Of a stretch of DNA of 64,000 bases, positions 1 to 6,802 are shown in pieces. The first letter of the stretch is position 1, and the number at the start of each line of letters is the position of its first letter. A program made the translations under genes and the position numbers. The stretch lies in contig NZ_KI535342.1 of assembly GCF_000160075.2 (NCBI RefSeq), positions 104,817-168,816 on the forward strand, given 5' to 3'. This stretch comes from Abiotrophia defectiva ATCC 49176 (GTDB lineage Bacteria > Bacillota > Bacilli > Lactobacillales > Aerococcaceae). The notes under the pieces are model-generated. The model did no database searches and was not told the origin of the DNA. It worked only from the letters and a program-made list of their open reading frames with translations.

Positions 1-285
1 AACTTCCGTCGCTCGAGCAAACGTCATGCCCATGGAAGGGGACCGGCTTTAGCCTGGCTCTCCGCCAGTCTTCCGCCTTGTCAAGCTATGGAATCGCTAA
101 GTCGCGACGCTCCAAGCGCTTCTCATACGCCTGACATCCTCAACCTTCCGTGGGCATGATGTTTGACGCGACTACAGTAATTCACCTAGCTTCAAGGCTA
201 AAAACTATCCTCTCATAGTACAAAAAATAATCCACACACAAAAATCCCATTATATCATATATGATATAATGGGATTTTTCTTTTA
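1..285 (+). ncRNA. candidate structured RNA, 5' end outside window
   Basis: No convincing reading frame is present; two plus-strand frames stay open for about 40-52 codons but without a start in context or any recognisable protein. Positions 61-120 are 35/60 G+C, above the neighbourhood. Positions 18-39 pair with 144-165 over all 22 bases if G23-U160 and U33-G150 wobbles are allowed; on the minus strand these two become A-C mismatches, which favours a plus-strand RNA. Small hairpins follow (CTGGC/GCCAG near 53-68, TAGC/GCTA near 190-205, ACTAT/ATAGT near 207-223). A 40-bp palindrome followed by TTTTTCTTTT would end the transcript. It does not match tmRNA, RNase P, SRP, 6S or 5S RNA as I know them. 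Function is unknown. Confidence 0.35.
240..279. repeat. perfect 40-bp palindrome, copy A
   Basis: The two 20-base halves are exact reverse complements, centred on TCATA/TATGA. The 28-bp core recurs at 19231-19258 with one difference. On the plus strand it is followed by TTTTTCTTTT, so this copy can act as a rho-independent terminator. It lies just beyond the rplL terminator. Confidence 0.85.
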
Positions 286-286
286 T

Positions 287-316
287 AAGAAAAAGCGGAG
301 ACAAGGTCTCCGCCTT
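287..316 (-). terminator. rplJL operon terminator
   Basis: On the minus strand the stem GCGGAGAC/GTCTCCGC with a 3-base loop is followed by TTTTTC, directly after rplL. Confidence 0.9.
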
Positions 317-339
317 TGGCATTTGATAACCGAAGTCGA

Positions 340-705
340 TTACTTCAAGGTTACAGTTGCGCCAACTTCTTCCAAGGCAGCTTTCAAAGCTTCTGCGTCT
401 TCTTTAGAAGCGCCTTCCTTGACTACAGATGGTGCGCCGTCAACTAATTCTTTAGCTTCTTTCAAGCCTAAGCCAGTTGCTTCACGGACAACCTTGATAA
501 CTTTGATCTTACCTGCACCTGCGTTAGTTAATTCAACGTCAAATTCAGTTTTCTCTTCAGCTGCTGCTGCTGGACCTGCTGCTACTGCTACAGGAGCTGC
601 TGCAGTTACGCCAAATTCTTCTTCGATTGCTTTTACTAAATCGTTTAATTCGATGATTGTTGCTTCTTTGATTTCAGCAATAATGTTTTCAATGTTTAAT
701 GCCAT
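340..705 (-). CDS. rplL: 50S ribosomal protein L7/L12
   Basis: L7/L12 forms the flexible stalk of the large ribosomal subunit, binding as dimers to L10 and recruiting translation GTPases. The 121-residue product has the usual length and layout: an N-terminal dimerisation part (about 1-33), an Ala/Pro-rich hinge (about 34-53) and a C-terminal factor-binding domain with the conserved [15 protein letters not shown] segment. A GGAGG site sits just upstream of the ATG. It follows rplJ by 35 bp and ends at a strong terminator, so rplJ-rplL is a two-gene operon controlled by the L10 leader upstream of rplJ. Confidence 0.97.
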   Translation of the reverse strand: MALNIENIIAEIKEATIIELNDLVKAIEEEFGVTAAAPVAVAAGPAAAAEEKTEFDVELTNAGAGKIKVIKVVREATGLGLKEAKELVDGAPSVVKEGASKEDAEALKAALEEVGATVTLK

Positions 706-740
706 GATTAATTTCCTCCATTAAGTTTAGTATTGTGTAA

Positions 741-1241
741 TTAAGCTGCACTTTCTTTTGCTTCTGCAACAGCTTTAATAGCCAATGCAGTGTTGCGTAC
801 TGGGGCTTGCAGTACAGAAAGGAGCATAGAGAGCAAGCCGTCGCGGTCTGGAAGAGCTGCAAGAGCCTTCACATCTTCTGCTGAAGCTGCTTTCCCTTCG
901 ATTAAGCCACCTTTGATTTCAAGCTTTTCAGCTTTCTTCGCGAATTCTGCGATAACTTTCGCTGGCGCTACAACTTCTGATTCGCTGAACACGATAGCGG
1001 TTGGGCCTACAAAGTGGGCATCCAAGCCTTCGATTTCAGCTTGAGCAGCAGCACGACGTAAGATGGTGTTTTTCACAACCTTCATTTGCACGCCGTTATC
1101 ACGCAACTCTTTACGTAAGTTAGTCACTTCTTCAACGGTTAAGCCTAAGTAGTCAACAACGACTACAGATGCTGCAGATTTGAGTTCTTCAGCAACTTTT
1201 GAAACTTCTTCTTGCTTTTTCAAGAGAACTGCTTTTGTCAT
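741..1241 (-). CDS. rplJ: 50S ribosomal protein L10
   Basis: L10 anchors the L7/L12 dimers to 23S rRNA, and in complex with L12 it represses its own operon. The 166-residue protein has the normal N-terminal rRNA-binding domain ([21 protein letters not shown]) and the C-terminal helix that carries L12 dimers. The ATG follows a GGAGGTGAAATT ribosome binding site. The gene is transcribed from a strong promoter at 1402-1430 through an attenuator-like leader, and is followed at 35 bp by rplL. Confidence 0.97.
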   Translation of the reverse strand: MTKAVLLKKQEEVSKVAEELKSAASVVVVDYLGLTVEEVTNLRKELRDNGVQMKVVKNTILRRAAAQAEIEGLDAHFVGPTAIVFSESEVVAPAKVIAEFAKKAEKLEIKGGLIEGKAASAEDVKALAALPDRDGLLSMLLSVLQAPVRNTALAIKAVAEAKESAA

Positions 1242-1395
1242 AATTTCACCTCCGCTAGTTTGATATAGAGATTTTTATGTTGCCATAAAAAATCTCTATG
1301 TCACCTTAGACATAGAGATAGCTTCCATTCGTGGAACTTCCTCGGTAAGAAATTAAGGCCTGCGCCACTTACTGTCTTCGGTCGTTATATTAACG
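1242..1395 (-). promoter_or_regulatory. L10 leader with overlapping hairpins (attenuator)
   Basis: The leader between the rplJ promoter and rplJ contains GACCGAAGACAG and CTTACCGAGGAAGTTCC, typical of the ribosomal L10 leader of Firmicutes. At 1282-1319 (minus strand) ATCTCTATGTC pairs with GACATAGAGAT and is followed by TTTTT, a terminator. A second hairpin at 1267-1297 pairs AGAGATTTTTTATG with CATAAAAATCTCT and uses the 3' arm of the terminator, so the two cannot form together. In B. subtilis L10(L12)4 controls this operon by attenuation; the same mechanism is inferred here. Confidence 0.85.
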
Positions 1396-1401
1396 TATGT
1401 A

Positions 1402-1430
1402 ATTGTAGCGAAGAAGGGCCATCATGTCAA
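1402..1430 (-). promoter_or_regulatory. rplJL promoter
   Basis: TTGACA (1425-1430) and TACAAT (1402-1407) are separated by 17 bp, a near-consensus sigma-A promoter starting just upstream of the L10 leader. Confidence 0.85.
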
Positions 1431-1457
1431 GCCTCTTCGCGGATTTCTCGCTAAAAA

Positions 1458-2147
1458 TTAGAGAGAAGTAACATCCAACTTGATCCCAGGACCAAAAGTA
1501 GTGCTCAAAGTCAAGTTGTTGATGTAAGTACCTTTAGCAGCGGCTGGTTTCACACGCAAGATTTGCTCGTGGAGCGCCTTGAGGTTTTCAACTAATTTGT
1601 TATCTTCAAAAGATACTTTACCAATTGGCACGTTCACGATACCCGCTTTGTCAGCACGGTAAGTTACTTGACCAGCTTTGATGTCGTTAACTGCTTTGGT
1701 TACGTCCATAGTAACAGTCCCGGTTTTAGGGTTTGGCATCAAGCCTTTTGGCCCTAAGACACGACCAAGGCGACCCACTTGACCCATCATGTCAGGGGTA
1801 GCGACCATCACGTCGAATTCTAACCAACCGTCAGAAATCTTTTGGATTAAGTCTGCTTCACCAACAAAGTCAGCACCTGCTGCTTCCGCTTCTTTAGCTT
1901 TTTCGCCGCGCGCGATTACAACAACACGGCTGGTTTTACCAGTCCCGTGTGGCAATACCATTGCGCCACGGATTTGTTGGTCAGCTTTCTTAACGTCGAT
2001 GTTTAAGTTGTAAGAAACTTCAACGGTAGCGTCGAACTTAGCGAAGTCGATTTCTTTTGCTAAGGCAACAGCTTCGTTAGCTTCATATTTTTTGTTGCGG
2101 TCTACTTTTGCAAGAGCCGCTTGTAAGTTTTTGCTCTTTTTAGCCAT
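1458..2147 (-). CDS. rplA: 50S ribosomal protein L1
   Basis: L1 binds 23S rRNA at the E-site stalk and, in many bacteria, its own mRNA. The product has 229 residues, the usual length, and carries the L1 signature around [17 protein letters not shown] (about residues 125-141). The ATG follows a good AGGAGGAAGAAAA site. It is the second gene of the rplK-rplA operon; the 80-bp gap from rplK holds a GTGGGAGG/hairpin/ACCACA element that repeats one before rplK, a likely autoregulatory target. Confidence 0.97.
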   Translation of the reverse strand: MAKKSKNLQAALAKVDRNKKYEANEAVALAKEIDFAKFDATVEVSYNLNIDVKKADQQIRGAMVLPHGTGKTSRVVVIARGEKAKEAEAAGADFVGEADLIQKISDGWLEFDVMVATPDMMGQVGRLGRVLGPKGLMPNPKTGTVTMDVTKAVNDIKAGQVTYRADKAGIVNVPIGKVSFEDNKLVENLKALHEQILRVKPAAAKGTYINNLTLSTTFGPGIKLDVTSL

Positions 2148-2164
2148 TTTTCTTCCTCCTATGT

Positions 2165-2209
2165 TGTGGTTATAACGGTTAGACCTCCCACACCCGATAG
2201 AATTCGGGT
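2165..2209 (-). promoter_or_regulatory. rplA leader element, likely L1/L11 mRNA operator
   Basis: On the minus strand a stem ACCCGA/TCGGGT is followed by GTGTGGGAGG, then CCGTTATAACCACA just before the rplA ribosome binding site. The same GTGGGAGG...AACCACA pairing occurs before rplK at 2685-2716. L1 is the known autorepressor of the rplKA operon in E. coli, so an L1 site is inferred; which protein binds cannot be read from sequence. Confidence 0.55.
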
Positions 2210-2227
2210 TGAGAAGCTACATTGTGC

Positions 2228-2653
2228 TTAGTCTTGGACTGTAATCCCCATTGAGCGAGCAGTACCTTCAACCATGCGCATTGCAGCTTCAACATTGGCT
2301 GCATTTAAGTCTGGCATTTTAGTTTCTGCGATTTCTCGTACTTGATCTTTGGTTACAGTGGCAACCTTAGTTTTGTTAGGTACACCTGAACCTTTGTCAA
2401 CTTTAGCAGCTTTCAGTAACAATACTGGAGCTGGTGGAGTTTTGGTGATGAAAGTAAATGAACGGTCTTCGTATACAGAGATAACAACAGGAATAATCAA
2501 GCCTGCTTGATCTTGTGTACGAGCGTTGAACTCTTTACAGAACCCCATGATGTTTACTTGTGCTTGACCGAGCGCTGGACCTACTGGTGGAGCAGGGCTT
2601 GCTTTGCCGGCTGGGATTTGTAATTTAACTTGTTTTACGACTTTTTTAGCCAC
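2228..2653 (-). CDS. rplK: 50S ribosomal protein L11
   Basis: L11 forms part of the GTPase-associated centre and is needed for RelA activation on the ribosome. I chose the GTG at 2653 (GTG GCT AAA AAA GTC), which gives 141 residues, the standard L11 length, and sits 7 bases after GGAGGA. The reading frame continues upstream for 21 codons, but that extension has no family counterpart and overlaps the leader. The N-terminal domain has [19 protein letters not shown], and the C-terminal RNA-binding domain is normal. First gene of rplK-rplA. Confidence 0.96.
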   Translation of the reverse strand: MAKKVVKQVKLQIPAGKASPAPPVGPALGQAQVNIMGFCKEFNARTQDQAGLIIPVVISVYEDRSFTFITKTPPAPVLLLKAAKVDKGSGVPNKTKVATVTKDQVREIAETKMPDLNAANVEAAMRMVEGTARSMGITVQD

Positions 2654-2684
2654 GAAACATTCCTCCTTAATTTTTGGTTCGTGA

Positions 2685-2716
2685 TGTGGTTCATGGAAGC
2701 CCAAGCCTCCTCCCAC
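2685..2716 (-). promoter_or_regulatory. rplK leader element, likely L1/L11 mRNA operator
   Basis: GTGGGAGG followed by a short arm and AACCACATCACG lies between the promoter and the ribosome binding site of rplK. The same arrangement recurs before rplA. Confidence 0.55.
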
Positions 2717-2744
2717 TCAGTGTGCGTACTTTGCGCACCGTACT

Positions 2745-2772
2745 ATTATAGCATACTCCAGCAAATATGCAA
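2745..2772 (-). promoter_or_regulatory. rplKA promoter
   Basis: TTGCAT (2767-2772) and TATAAT (2745-2750) are 16 bp apart, with a TGC extension before the -10 box. A GTGCG/CGCAC hairpin can form early in the leader. Confidence 0.8.
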
Positions 2773-2844
2773 TGCCTTAGGGCCTGATTTCGAGAGATTT
2801 TTTTGCTCTGCAAGATTCTGCTCCTGATTGGCTTTGTTCATACA

Positions 2845-2873
2845 AGAAAAGCCCCCTGGAAAGGGAGCTTCTT
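2845..2873 (-). terminator. uracil permease terminator
   Basis: Minus-strand hairpin AAGCTCCCT/AGGGGGCTT followed by a T-rich tail, just after the permease stop codon. Confidence 0.75.
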
Positions 2874-2874
2874 A

Positions 2875-4196
2875 TTATGCTTCACCAAGTAATTCTTCAA
2901 CCTTCTGGTCTTGGAATTTTTCTTCGTGCGGCAAGATTAAGTTGAGTAGGACGCCCGCCAAGGCGCAAAGGGCAGTCCCAGATAAGGTCACCGGCCCCAA
3001 TTTGAGAACCGCACCGCCCAAGCCTAGCACTAGCATGGAACTGGCGATAATCAAATTGCGGACTTGGTGGAAGTCGACTTGCTTCTCAATCAGCACTTTC
3101 AAACCGTTAGAAGCAATAACCCCATAGAGCAGGATGGCCATACCACCCAAAACGGGTTTAGGAATGGTGGAGATGATGGCCGTGAATTTGCCCATAAAGC
3201 TGAGCCCAATAGCAAAGAGGGCAGCATTGCGAATGACGGAGACGGAAGCGATACGAGTCATCCCTACCACCCCGGTGTTCTCGCCATATGTGGTATTGGC
3301 TGGCCCCCCGATAAAGGCTGACACAGCCGTCGCCACCCCATCCCCAATCAAGGTCCGATGGAGGCCTGGTTTCTCCAAGAACTTACGGCCGCAGATTTGC
3401 CCCAACACTGTATGGTCCCCAATATGTTCTGCAATGGTCACGACCGCTACCGGCAAAATCGCCCAAGTTTCTGGCCCAAAGTAGAGATGATAGCGACTGA
3501 AGAAACCACCGGTTTCAAAGGGCAGATAGAGATGTGGTACTTCAAACCAAGCTGCCTCTAGGACTGGCTTAAAGTCTACCAAACCAAAGACAACGGCCAC
3601 CAAGTAGCCCCCAATAATCCCAAAAAGGAAGGGGATGATTTTGAGAAAACCCTTGGCTTTGGTATTAATGAAGGCCGTGATTAAGAAGGTAACAAGGGCG
3701 ACCAGGATATGTTTGATGTCGCCCCCTCAATAAAACCGGCATTCTTAACCGCTGAGTTGGCTAAACCCAAACCAATCACCATAATCATGGGCCCAATTAC
3801 AATAGGTGGCAGCAGGCGATCAATCCAGGCAGTGCCGATTGCCCGAATCAAGAGTGCCATCCCAACATAGACTAGCCCCACTAGCACCACCCCTGTTTGG
3901 GCAGCAGAGACATCGCCATTCATCTGGCTATTAGCGAAGGCCATAGCCTGGATAAAGGCGAAGGAAGACCCCAGGTAAACCGGCACCTTGAACTGAGTCG
4001 AGACCATGTAAATGAGGGTCCCAATCCCTGAGGCAAAGAGCGCCACCGCAACCGGCATGCCCAGGATTAGGGGCACCAGAATAGTCGCCCCAAACATAGC
4101 AAAGACGTGTTGGGCGCTCAACAAGAGCCCTTGTAGGAAAGGCGGCTTCTGCTCAACATCAAGCAGCATGCGGACCTTGGACGTTTGTAGTTCCAT
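2875..4196 (-). pseudogene. uraA: uracil permease (NCS2 family), frameshifted
   Basis: Homologue of the uracil:proton symporter UraA/PyrP of the NCS2 family, a membrane protein with about 14 helices. The first part (MELQTSKV..., HVFAMFGATILVPL) runs from 4196 to about 3722 and then leaves frame; the second part (DIKHILVALVTFLI... to the C terminus) continues in another frame to 2875. The break is at a G run: on the minus strand GAGGGGGCGACATC has five G where six would restore Ile-Glu-Gly-Gly-Asp-Ile and a protein of about 440 residues. Everything else is intact, so either a recent frameshift or a homopolymer sequencing error. The start at 4196 is preceded by AGAGG at 5 bases. A PyrR-type attenuator precedes it, matching a pyrimidine role. 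Confidence 0.9.
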
Positions 4197-4227
4197 CATA
4201 ACCTCTTTTCCGGGCTCCAAGACATGA

Positions 4228-4260
4228 CAAAGAGCCCTCTGATTTTATTCCAAGGGCTCG
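4228..4260 (-). terminator. terminator arm of the uraA attenuator
   Basis: Minus-strand GAGCCCT pairs with AGGGCTC and is followed by TTTGTC, ending about 30 bases before the uraA start. Together with the PyrR site upstream this forms a transcription attenuator. Confidence 0.75.
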
Positions 4261-4267
4261 GTAAAGT

Positions 4268-4303
4268 GATTTTAGCCTTCTCCACCTCACGGGATGGAAT
4301 TAA
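4268..4303 (-). promoter_or_regulatory. PyrR-binding site in uraA leader
   Basis: The minus strand reads AATTCCATCCCGTGAGG, then TGGAGAAGGCTAAAATC, close to the PyrR-binding loop of pyr attenuators (conserved GAGAGG/GTGAGG followed by a TGG...AAGG arm). It lies between the promoter and the terminator hairpin. By the known mechanism, UMP-bound PyrR would stabilise this hairpin, let the terminator form and shut off the permease. Confidence 0.75.
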
Positions 4304-4321
4304 AAGCCCTTATTGGGAGAT

Positions 4322-4327
4322 AGTATA
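4322..4327 (-). promoter_or_regulatory. -10 box of the uraA promoter
   Basis: TATACT on the minus strand lies about 20 bases upstream of the PyrR leader. No good -35 hexamer is visible at 17 bp. Confidence 0.5.
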
Positions 4328-4407
4328 GCACAAGTGAGGCTCTTTGACGAGCCTAAGCTAGATAATTAGCTCATTTTGTTAAGACTTCGTCACTCGCCCC
4401 ACAAAAA

Positions 4408-4438
4408 GAGACTAGGAAGCTTATTTCCTAGTCTCTAC
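4408..4438 (-). terminator. nusG terminator
   Basis: AGAGACTAGGAA/TTCCTAGTCTCT stem followed by TTTTTG on the minus strand, directly after nusG. Confidence 0.92.
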
Positions 4439-4443
4439 CTTGA

Positions 4444-4983
4444 TTAAATATCTTCTTTTTTAACTTGCACGAAGTCTAATTCCGCCACTGTCTCACGACC
4501 AAACATCTCAATAACCACCTTGAGTTTATCGTGGTCGCGGTCGATTTCTTCAATTTGGCCAGATAAGCCGGAGAAAGCCCCGTCGATAATAGATACGTAG
4601 TCGCCTTCTTCAACATTGAGTTCCACGCGTTGACTTGGCATTGGCGCGTCACCCAAGATAGCCGCAATTTCTTCTGGCAAGAGTGGGGATGGTTTTGAGC
4701 CAGCCCCGTGAGAGCCAACAAAACCAGTTACACCTGGTGTATTACGAACAATAAACCAAGCCTCATCAGACATTTCCATCTCTACTAGGACATAGCCAGG
4801 GAAAGTCTTTTCGACTTTTTTCTTCTCTACGCCATCGGTCTTCTCAACCACTTCTTCTTCAGGCACCGCAATGCGGAAGATGTGGTCTTGCATGTTCATG
4901 CTTTCCGTCCGCATCTCGATATTTTCTTTGACCTTGTTTTCGTACCCTGAGTACGTGTGTAATACATACCATTCTTTACTCAT
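4444..4983 (-). CDS. nusG: transcription antitermination factor NusG
   Basis: NusG binds RNA polymerase and modulates pausing, termination and coupling to the ribosome. The 179-residue protein begins with KEWYVLHTYSGYENKVKENI, the N-terminal NGN domain, and has a C-terminal KOW domain (about 125-160, VEEGDYVSIIDGAFSGLSGQI). It has its own promoter and a leader with a terminator-like hairpin. In most relatives nusG follows secE directly, but here pgpA lies between, with terminators on both sides. Confidence 0.97.
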   Translation of the reverse strand: MSKEWYVLHTYSGYENKVKENIEMRTESMNMQDHIFRIAVPEEEVVEKTDGVEKKKVEKTFPGYVLVEMEMSDEAWFIVRNTPGVTGFVGSHGAGSKPSPLLPEEIAAILGDAPMPSQRVELNVEEGDYVSIIDGAFSGLSGQIEEIDRDHDKLKVVIEMFGRETVAELDFVQVKKEDI

Positions 4984-5012
4984 CTGTCTACTCCTTTTAT
5001 TTGAACCGGCAA

Positions 5013-5036
5013 AATAAAAAACCTACATTGGGTAGG
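5013..5036 (-). terminator. terminator-like hairpin in the nusG leader
   Basis: On the minus strand ACCTAC/GTAGGT with a 5-base loop is followed by TTTTTTATTTTG. It stands between the nusG promoter and nusG, so it could work as an attenuator. Confidence 0.65.
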
Positions 5037-5054
5037 TCGCTATCGTTAGCCTTA

Positions 5055-5085
5055 GTATAACATAAGGGCGGCCACTGAGACAAGA
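5055..5085 (-). promoter_or_regulatory. nusG promoter
   Basis: TTGTCT and TATACT are separated by 18 bp on the minus strand, upstream of the leader hairpin. Confidence 0.65.
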
Positions 5086-5115
5086 CCCGGCCCAAGGAAT
5101 TTCCTCGGGCACTTG
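5085..5115 (-). terminator. hairpin after pgpA
   Basis: Minus-strand GCCCGAGGAA/TTCCTTGGGC stem just after the pgpA stop. The downstream T content is low, so termination would be weak. Confidence 0.45.
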
Positions 5116-5124
5116 GCCTAGTGG

Positions 5125-5622
5125 CTAGTCTTGATTTCTCTCTAAGCCTGCGTGAGCAATCCGAGCTGCAGCAGCGGCTGCAATGGCGCCTACCAGGTCA
5201 TCAATGAATGTATTGACGCGGCCAGGCGTCTTGGAATCTAGTTCTTTGACAATACCGGTCTTCATCTTGTCTACATAGCCAAAGTTGGTCAGACCAATTG
5301 ATCCGTAGACATTGACAATGGACAGGGCCAGAATCTCATCAATGCCATAAAGGCCTGCATCGCGCGCAATAATATCACGCAAAATAGGCGAGAAGTGGCC
5401 CGCTTCTACTGCCATATCTAACTCAATACCGGTAACTACTGCGTGCTGAACCTCGCGTTTCTTAAGGACTTCTTGAACGTGGGCTTGGCATTGCTCAATG
5501 GTAATATGGGGCACATAATCTACTTGTAAGTCGTAGACAATATGGGCAATATCCTTAATAGTCACGCCTCGTTGGCTTAAGAGATCATACATATGTTGTT
5601 CTAAACGTTCATCGTGTGTCAT
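5125..5622 (-). CDS. pgpA: phosphatidylglycerophosphatase A-family protein
   Basis: The 165-residue product belongs to the PgpA family, which dephosphorylates phosphatidylglycerophosphate in phosphatidylglycerol synthesis; Firmicute members are soluble YutG-like proteins. The C-terminal half carries the typical VDKMKTGIVKELDSK and NTFIDDLVGAIAAAAAARI segments with acidic metal-binding residues. The N-terminal 90 residues contain the helix-rich part usual in Firmicute versions. It is flanked by terminators on both sides and separates secE from nusG, so it is probably transcribed alone or by read-through. Confidence 0.85.
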   Translation of the reverse strand: MTHDERLEQHMYDLLSQRGVTIKDIAHIVYDLQVDYVPHITIEQCQAHVQEVLKKREVQHAVVTGIELDMAVEAGHFSPILRDIIARDAGLYGIDEILALSIVNVYGSIGLTNFGYVDKMKTGIVKELDSKTPGRVNTFIDDLVGAIAAAAAARIAHAGLERNQD

Positions 5623-5646
5623 GAAACCACCGTCCTTTTCCCTAAA

Positions 5647-5692
5647 GTAAAATCAATCCGCCTAGAGAGATTCTCCAAGCGGATTGAGCTTT
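5647..5692 (-). terminator. rpmG-secE terminator
   Basis: CAATCCGC pairs with GCGGATTG around a 17-base loop on the minus strand, followed by ATTTTAC. Confidence 0.65.
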
Positions 5693-5720
5693 TCTATCTA
5701 AGTGCCTACCTCTCGCTCGC

Positions 5721-5894
5721 TTAGAGGGCGTAGAAGTAATTGAGTAAGTTGGACAAGCCAAAGTCGATGCCACCGAAGTAGAGGCCTAATAAAACGACCA
5801 TAATGATGACTGTCCATGTATATTTGTTGACTTCACCTAAGCTAGGCCAAGTCACGCGTTTCATTTCTTTTCCGACGTTCTTAATGTATCCCAT
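5721..5894 (-). CDS. secE: preprotein translocase subunit SecE
   Basis: SecE is the small membrane subunit of the SecYEG channel. The 57-residue protein starts MGYIKNVGKEMKRVTWPSLG, the conserved cytoplasmic amphipathic helix with the VTWP motif, followed by one transmembrane helix (about 28-45). This is the single-helix form normal in Firmicutes. It follows rpmG by 14 bp and shares its promoter. Confidence 0.93.
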   Translation of the reverse strand: MGYIKNVGKEMKRVTWPSLGEVNKYTWTVIIMVVLLGLYFGGIDFGLSNLLNYFYAL

Positions 5895-5908
5895 GCTCTA
5901 ATACCCTT

Positions 5909-6061
5909 CTATTTAGTTTCTTTATGCAAGGTATGCTTGTTGCAATACTTGCAGAATTTCTTGATTTCTAAGCGTTGCGACTGTCCCATTTGTGTGGGTG
6001 TCATGTGGTAATTACGTTGACCACATTCACTACAGGCTAAGGCACCTTTCTTTTGAGCCAA
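5909..6061 (-). CDS. rpmG: 50S ribosomal protein L33, zinc-binding form
   Basis: Small large-subunit protein of 50 residues. It starts with TTG at 6061, 8 bases after GGGAGG; no in-frame ATG fits. The sequence begins [20 protein letters not shown] and ends [15 protein letters not shown], giving two CxxC pairs (CSEC and CKYC), so it is the zinc-containing (C+) paralogue. It heads the rpmG-secE unit, as in B. subtilis. Confidence 0.92.
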   Translation of the reverse strand: MAQKKGALACSECGQRNYHMTPTQMGQSQRLEIKKFCKYCNKHTLHKETK

Positions 6062-6097
6062 GGCAACTACCTCCCTTTGATGCTATATCATCTTTTA

Positions 6098-6126
6098 ATG
6101 ATAGGCAGTTCCCGGCTATTTGTCAA
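6098..6126 (-). promoter_or_regulatory. rpmG-secE promoter
   Basis: TTGACA (6121-6126) and TATCAT (6098-6103) are spaced by exactly 17 bp. The -35 box lies inside the last codons of the sigma-factor gene. Confidence 0.8.
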
Positions 6127-6742
6127 GCCTCTTGCAGAAATCTTCTAGTTTTTTACGACAGCGGCTTAGGGCACTTTGACAAGAACGTAGGGACTTGCCC
6201 TTGACTTGAGACATCTCCTCGACGCTCATGCCATCCAGACAAGCTAAGAGGACCTCTTTTTCCCAATCAGACAGACTTGAGAAATAACCATCAGAGGCTT
6301 CACGCGCTAAACACCAATCTTCTGGTGCCACATCGTGACCTTGGGCTAGGGGACTCAAAGGATCAAAATGTGCCTCTAGTTGTTCTCTTACATAGTCATC
6401 CACGTCCAAAGAAACACAATCGGATGATTGAACGCGTTTATAAGCCGATTCGTAACGATACAAATGGCTAAAATGTCGGATAAGGACAATCTTGAAATAA
6501 CTCTTGAAGGGAATTCCACCGTTATAAGTGAAGATGGCCTTCCACAAAGTAACTCTAGCTTCCTGTTGAAAGTCTGCATAATCGAGATAAGCAGACTTAC
6601 TCATCAAATAACAACTTCTAATCAAAGGACTAAACTGGCGCAACAATTGTTCAAATTGTTGACCATCAAAATCTGCCTTGAGTGCTGCAACTGCTTGATC
6701 CAGTGCTGACAACTCTGTATCTTCTTGCTGATGAAAATCCAT
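6116..6742 (-). CDS. sigH: sigma-H/ComX-like RNA polymerase sigma factor
   Basis: A 208-residue sigma-70 family protein with region 2 at about 60-125 (YLDYADFQQEARVTLWKAIF) and a region 4-like helix-turn-helix near the C terminus (LSDWEKEVLLACLDGMSVEE). Its position between yacP and rpmG-secE-nusG is that of sigH (spo0H) in B. subtilis. The lactic acid bacterial counterparts, ComX/SigX/SigH, switch on competence genes, so a competence role is the best inference. The sequence is divergent. A GGAGG site precedes the ATG. Confidence 0.8.
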   Translation of the reverse strand: MDFHQQEDTELSALDQAVAALKADFDGQQFEQLLRQFSPLIRSCYLMSKSAYLDYADFQQEARVTLWKAIFTYNGGIPFKSYFKIVLIRHFSHLYRYESAYKRVQSSDCVSLDVDDYVREQLEAHFDPLSPLAQGHDVAPEDWCLAREASDGYFSSLSDWEKEVLLACLDGMSVEEMSQVKGKSLRSCQSALSRCRKKLEDFCKRLDK

Positions 6743-6802
6743 GGGTATTGCCTCCTCTATAGGGTTAATATAGGGGAGAAGGAAAAGGTTTATCCCATAT
6801 GT

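Noticed and set aside
1..240. tmRNA, RNase P, SRP, 6S or 5S RNA at the left edge
   Set aside because: None of their conserved sequences could be recognised.
269..724. Plus-strand open frame opposite rplL
   Set aside because: It is the antisense shadow of an intact rplL, with Ala/Ser-rich low-complexity translation and no ribosome binding site.
3715..3730. Programmed frameshift in uraA
   Set aside because: No slippery site with stimulatory signal is evident and permeases are not known for it; deletion or sequencing error is simpler.
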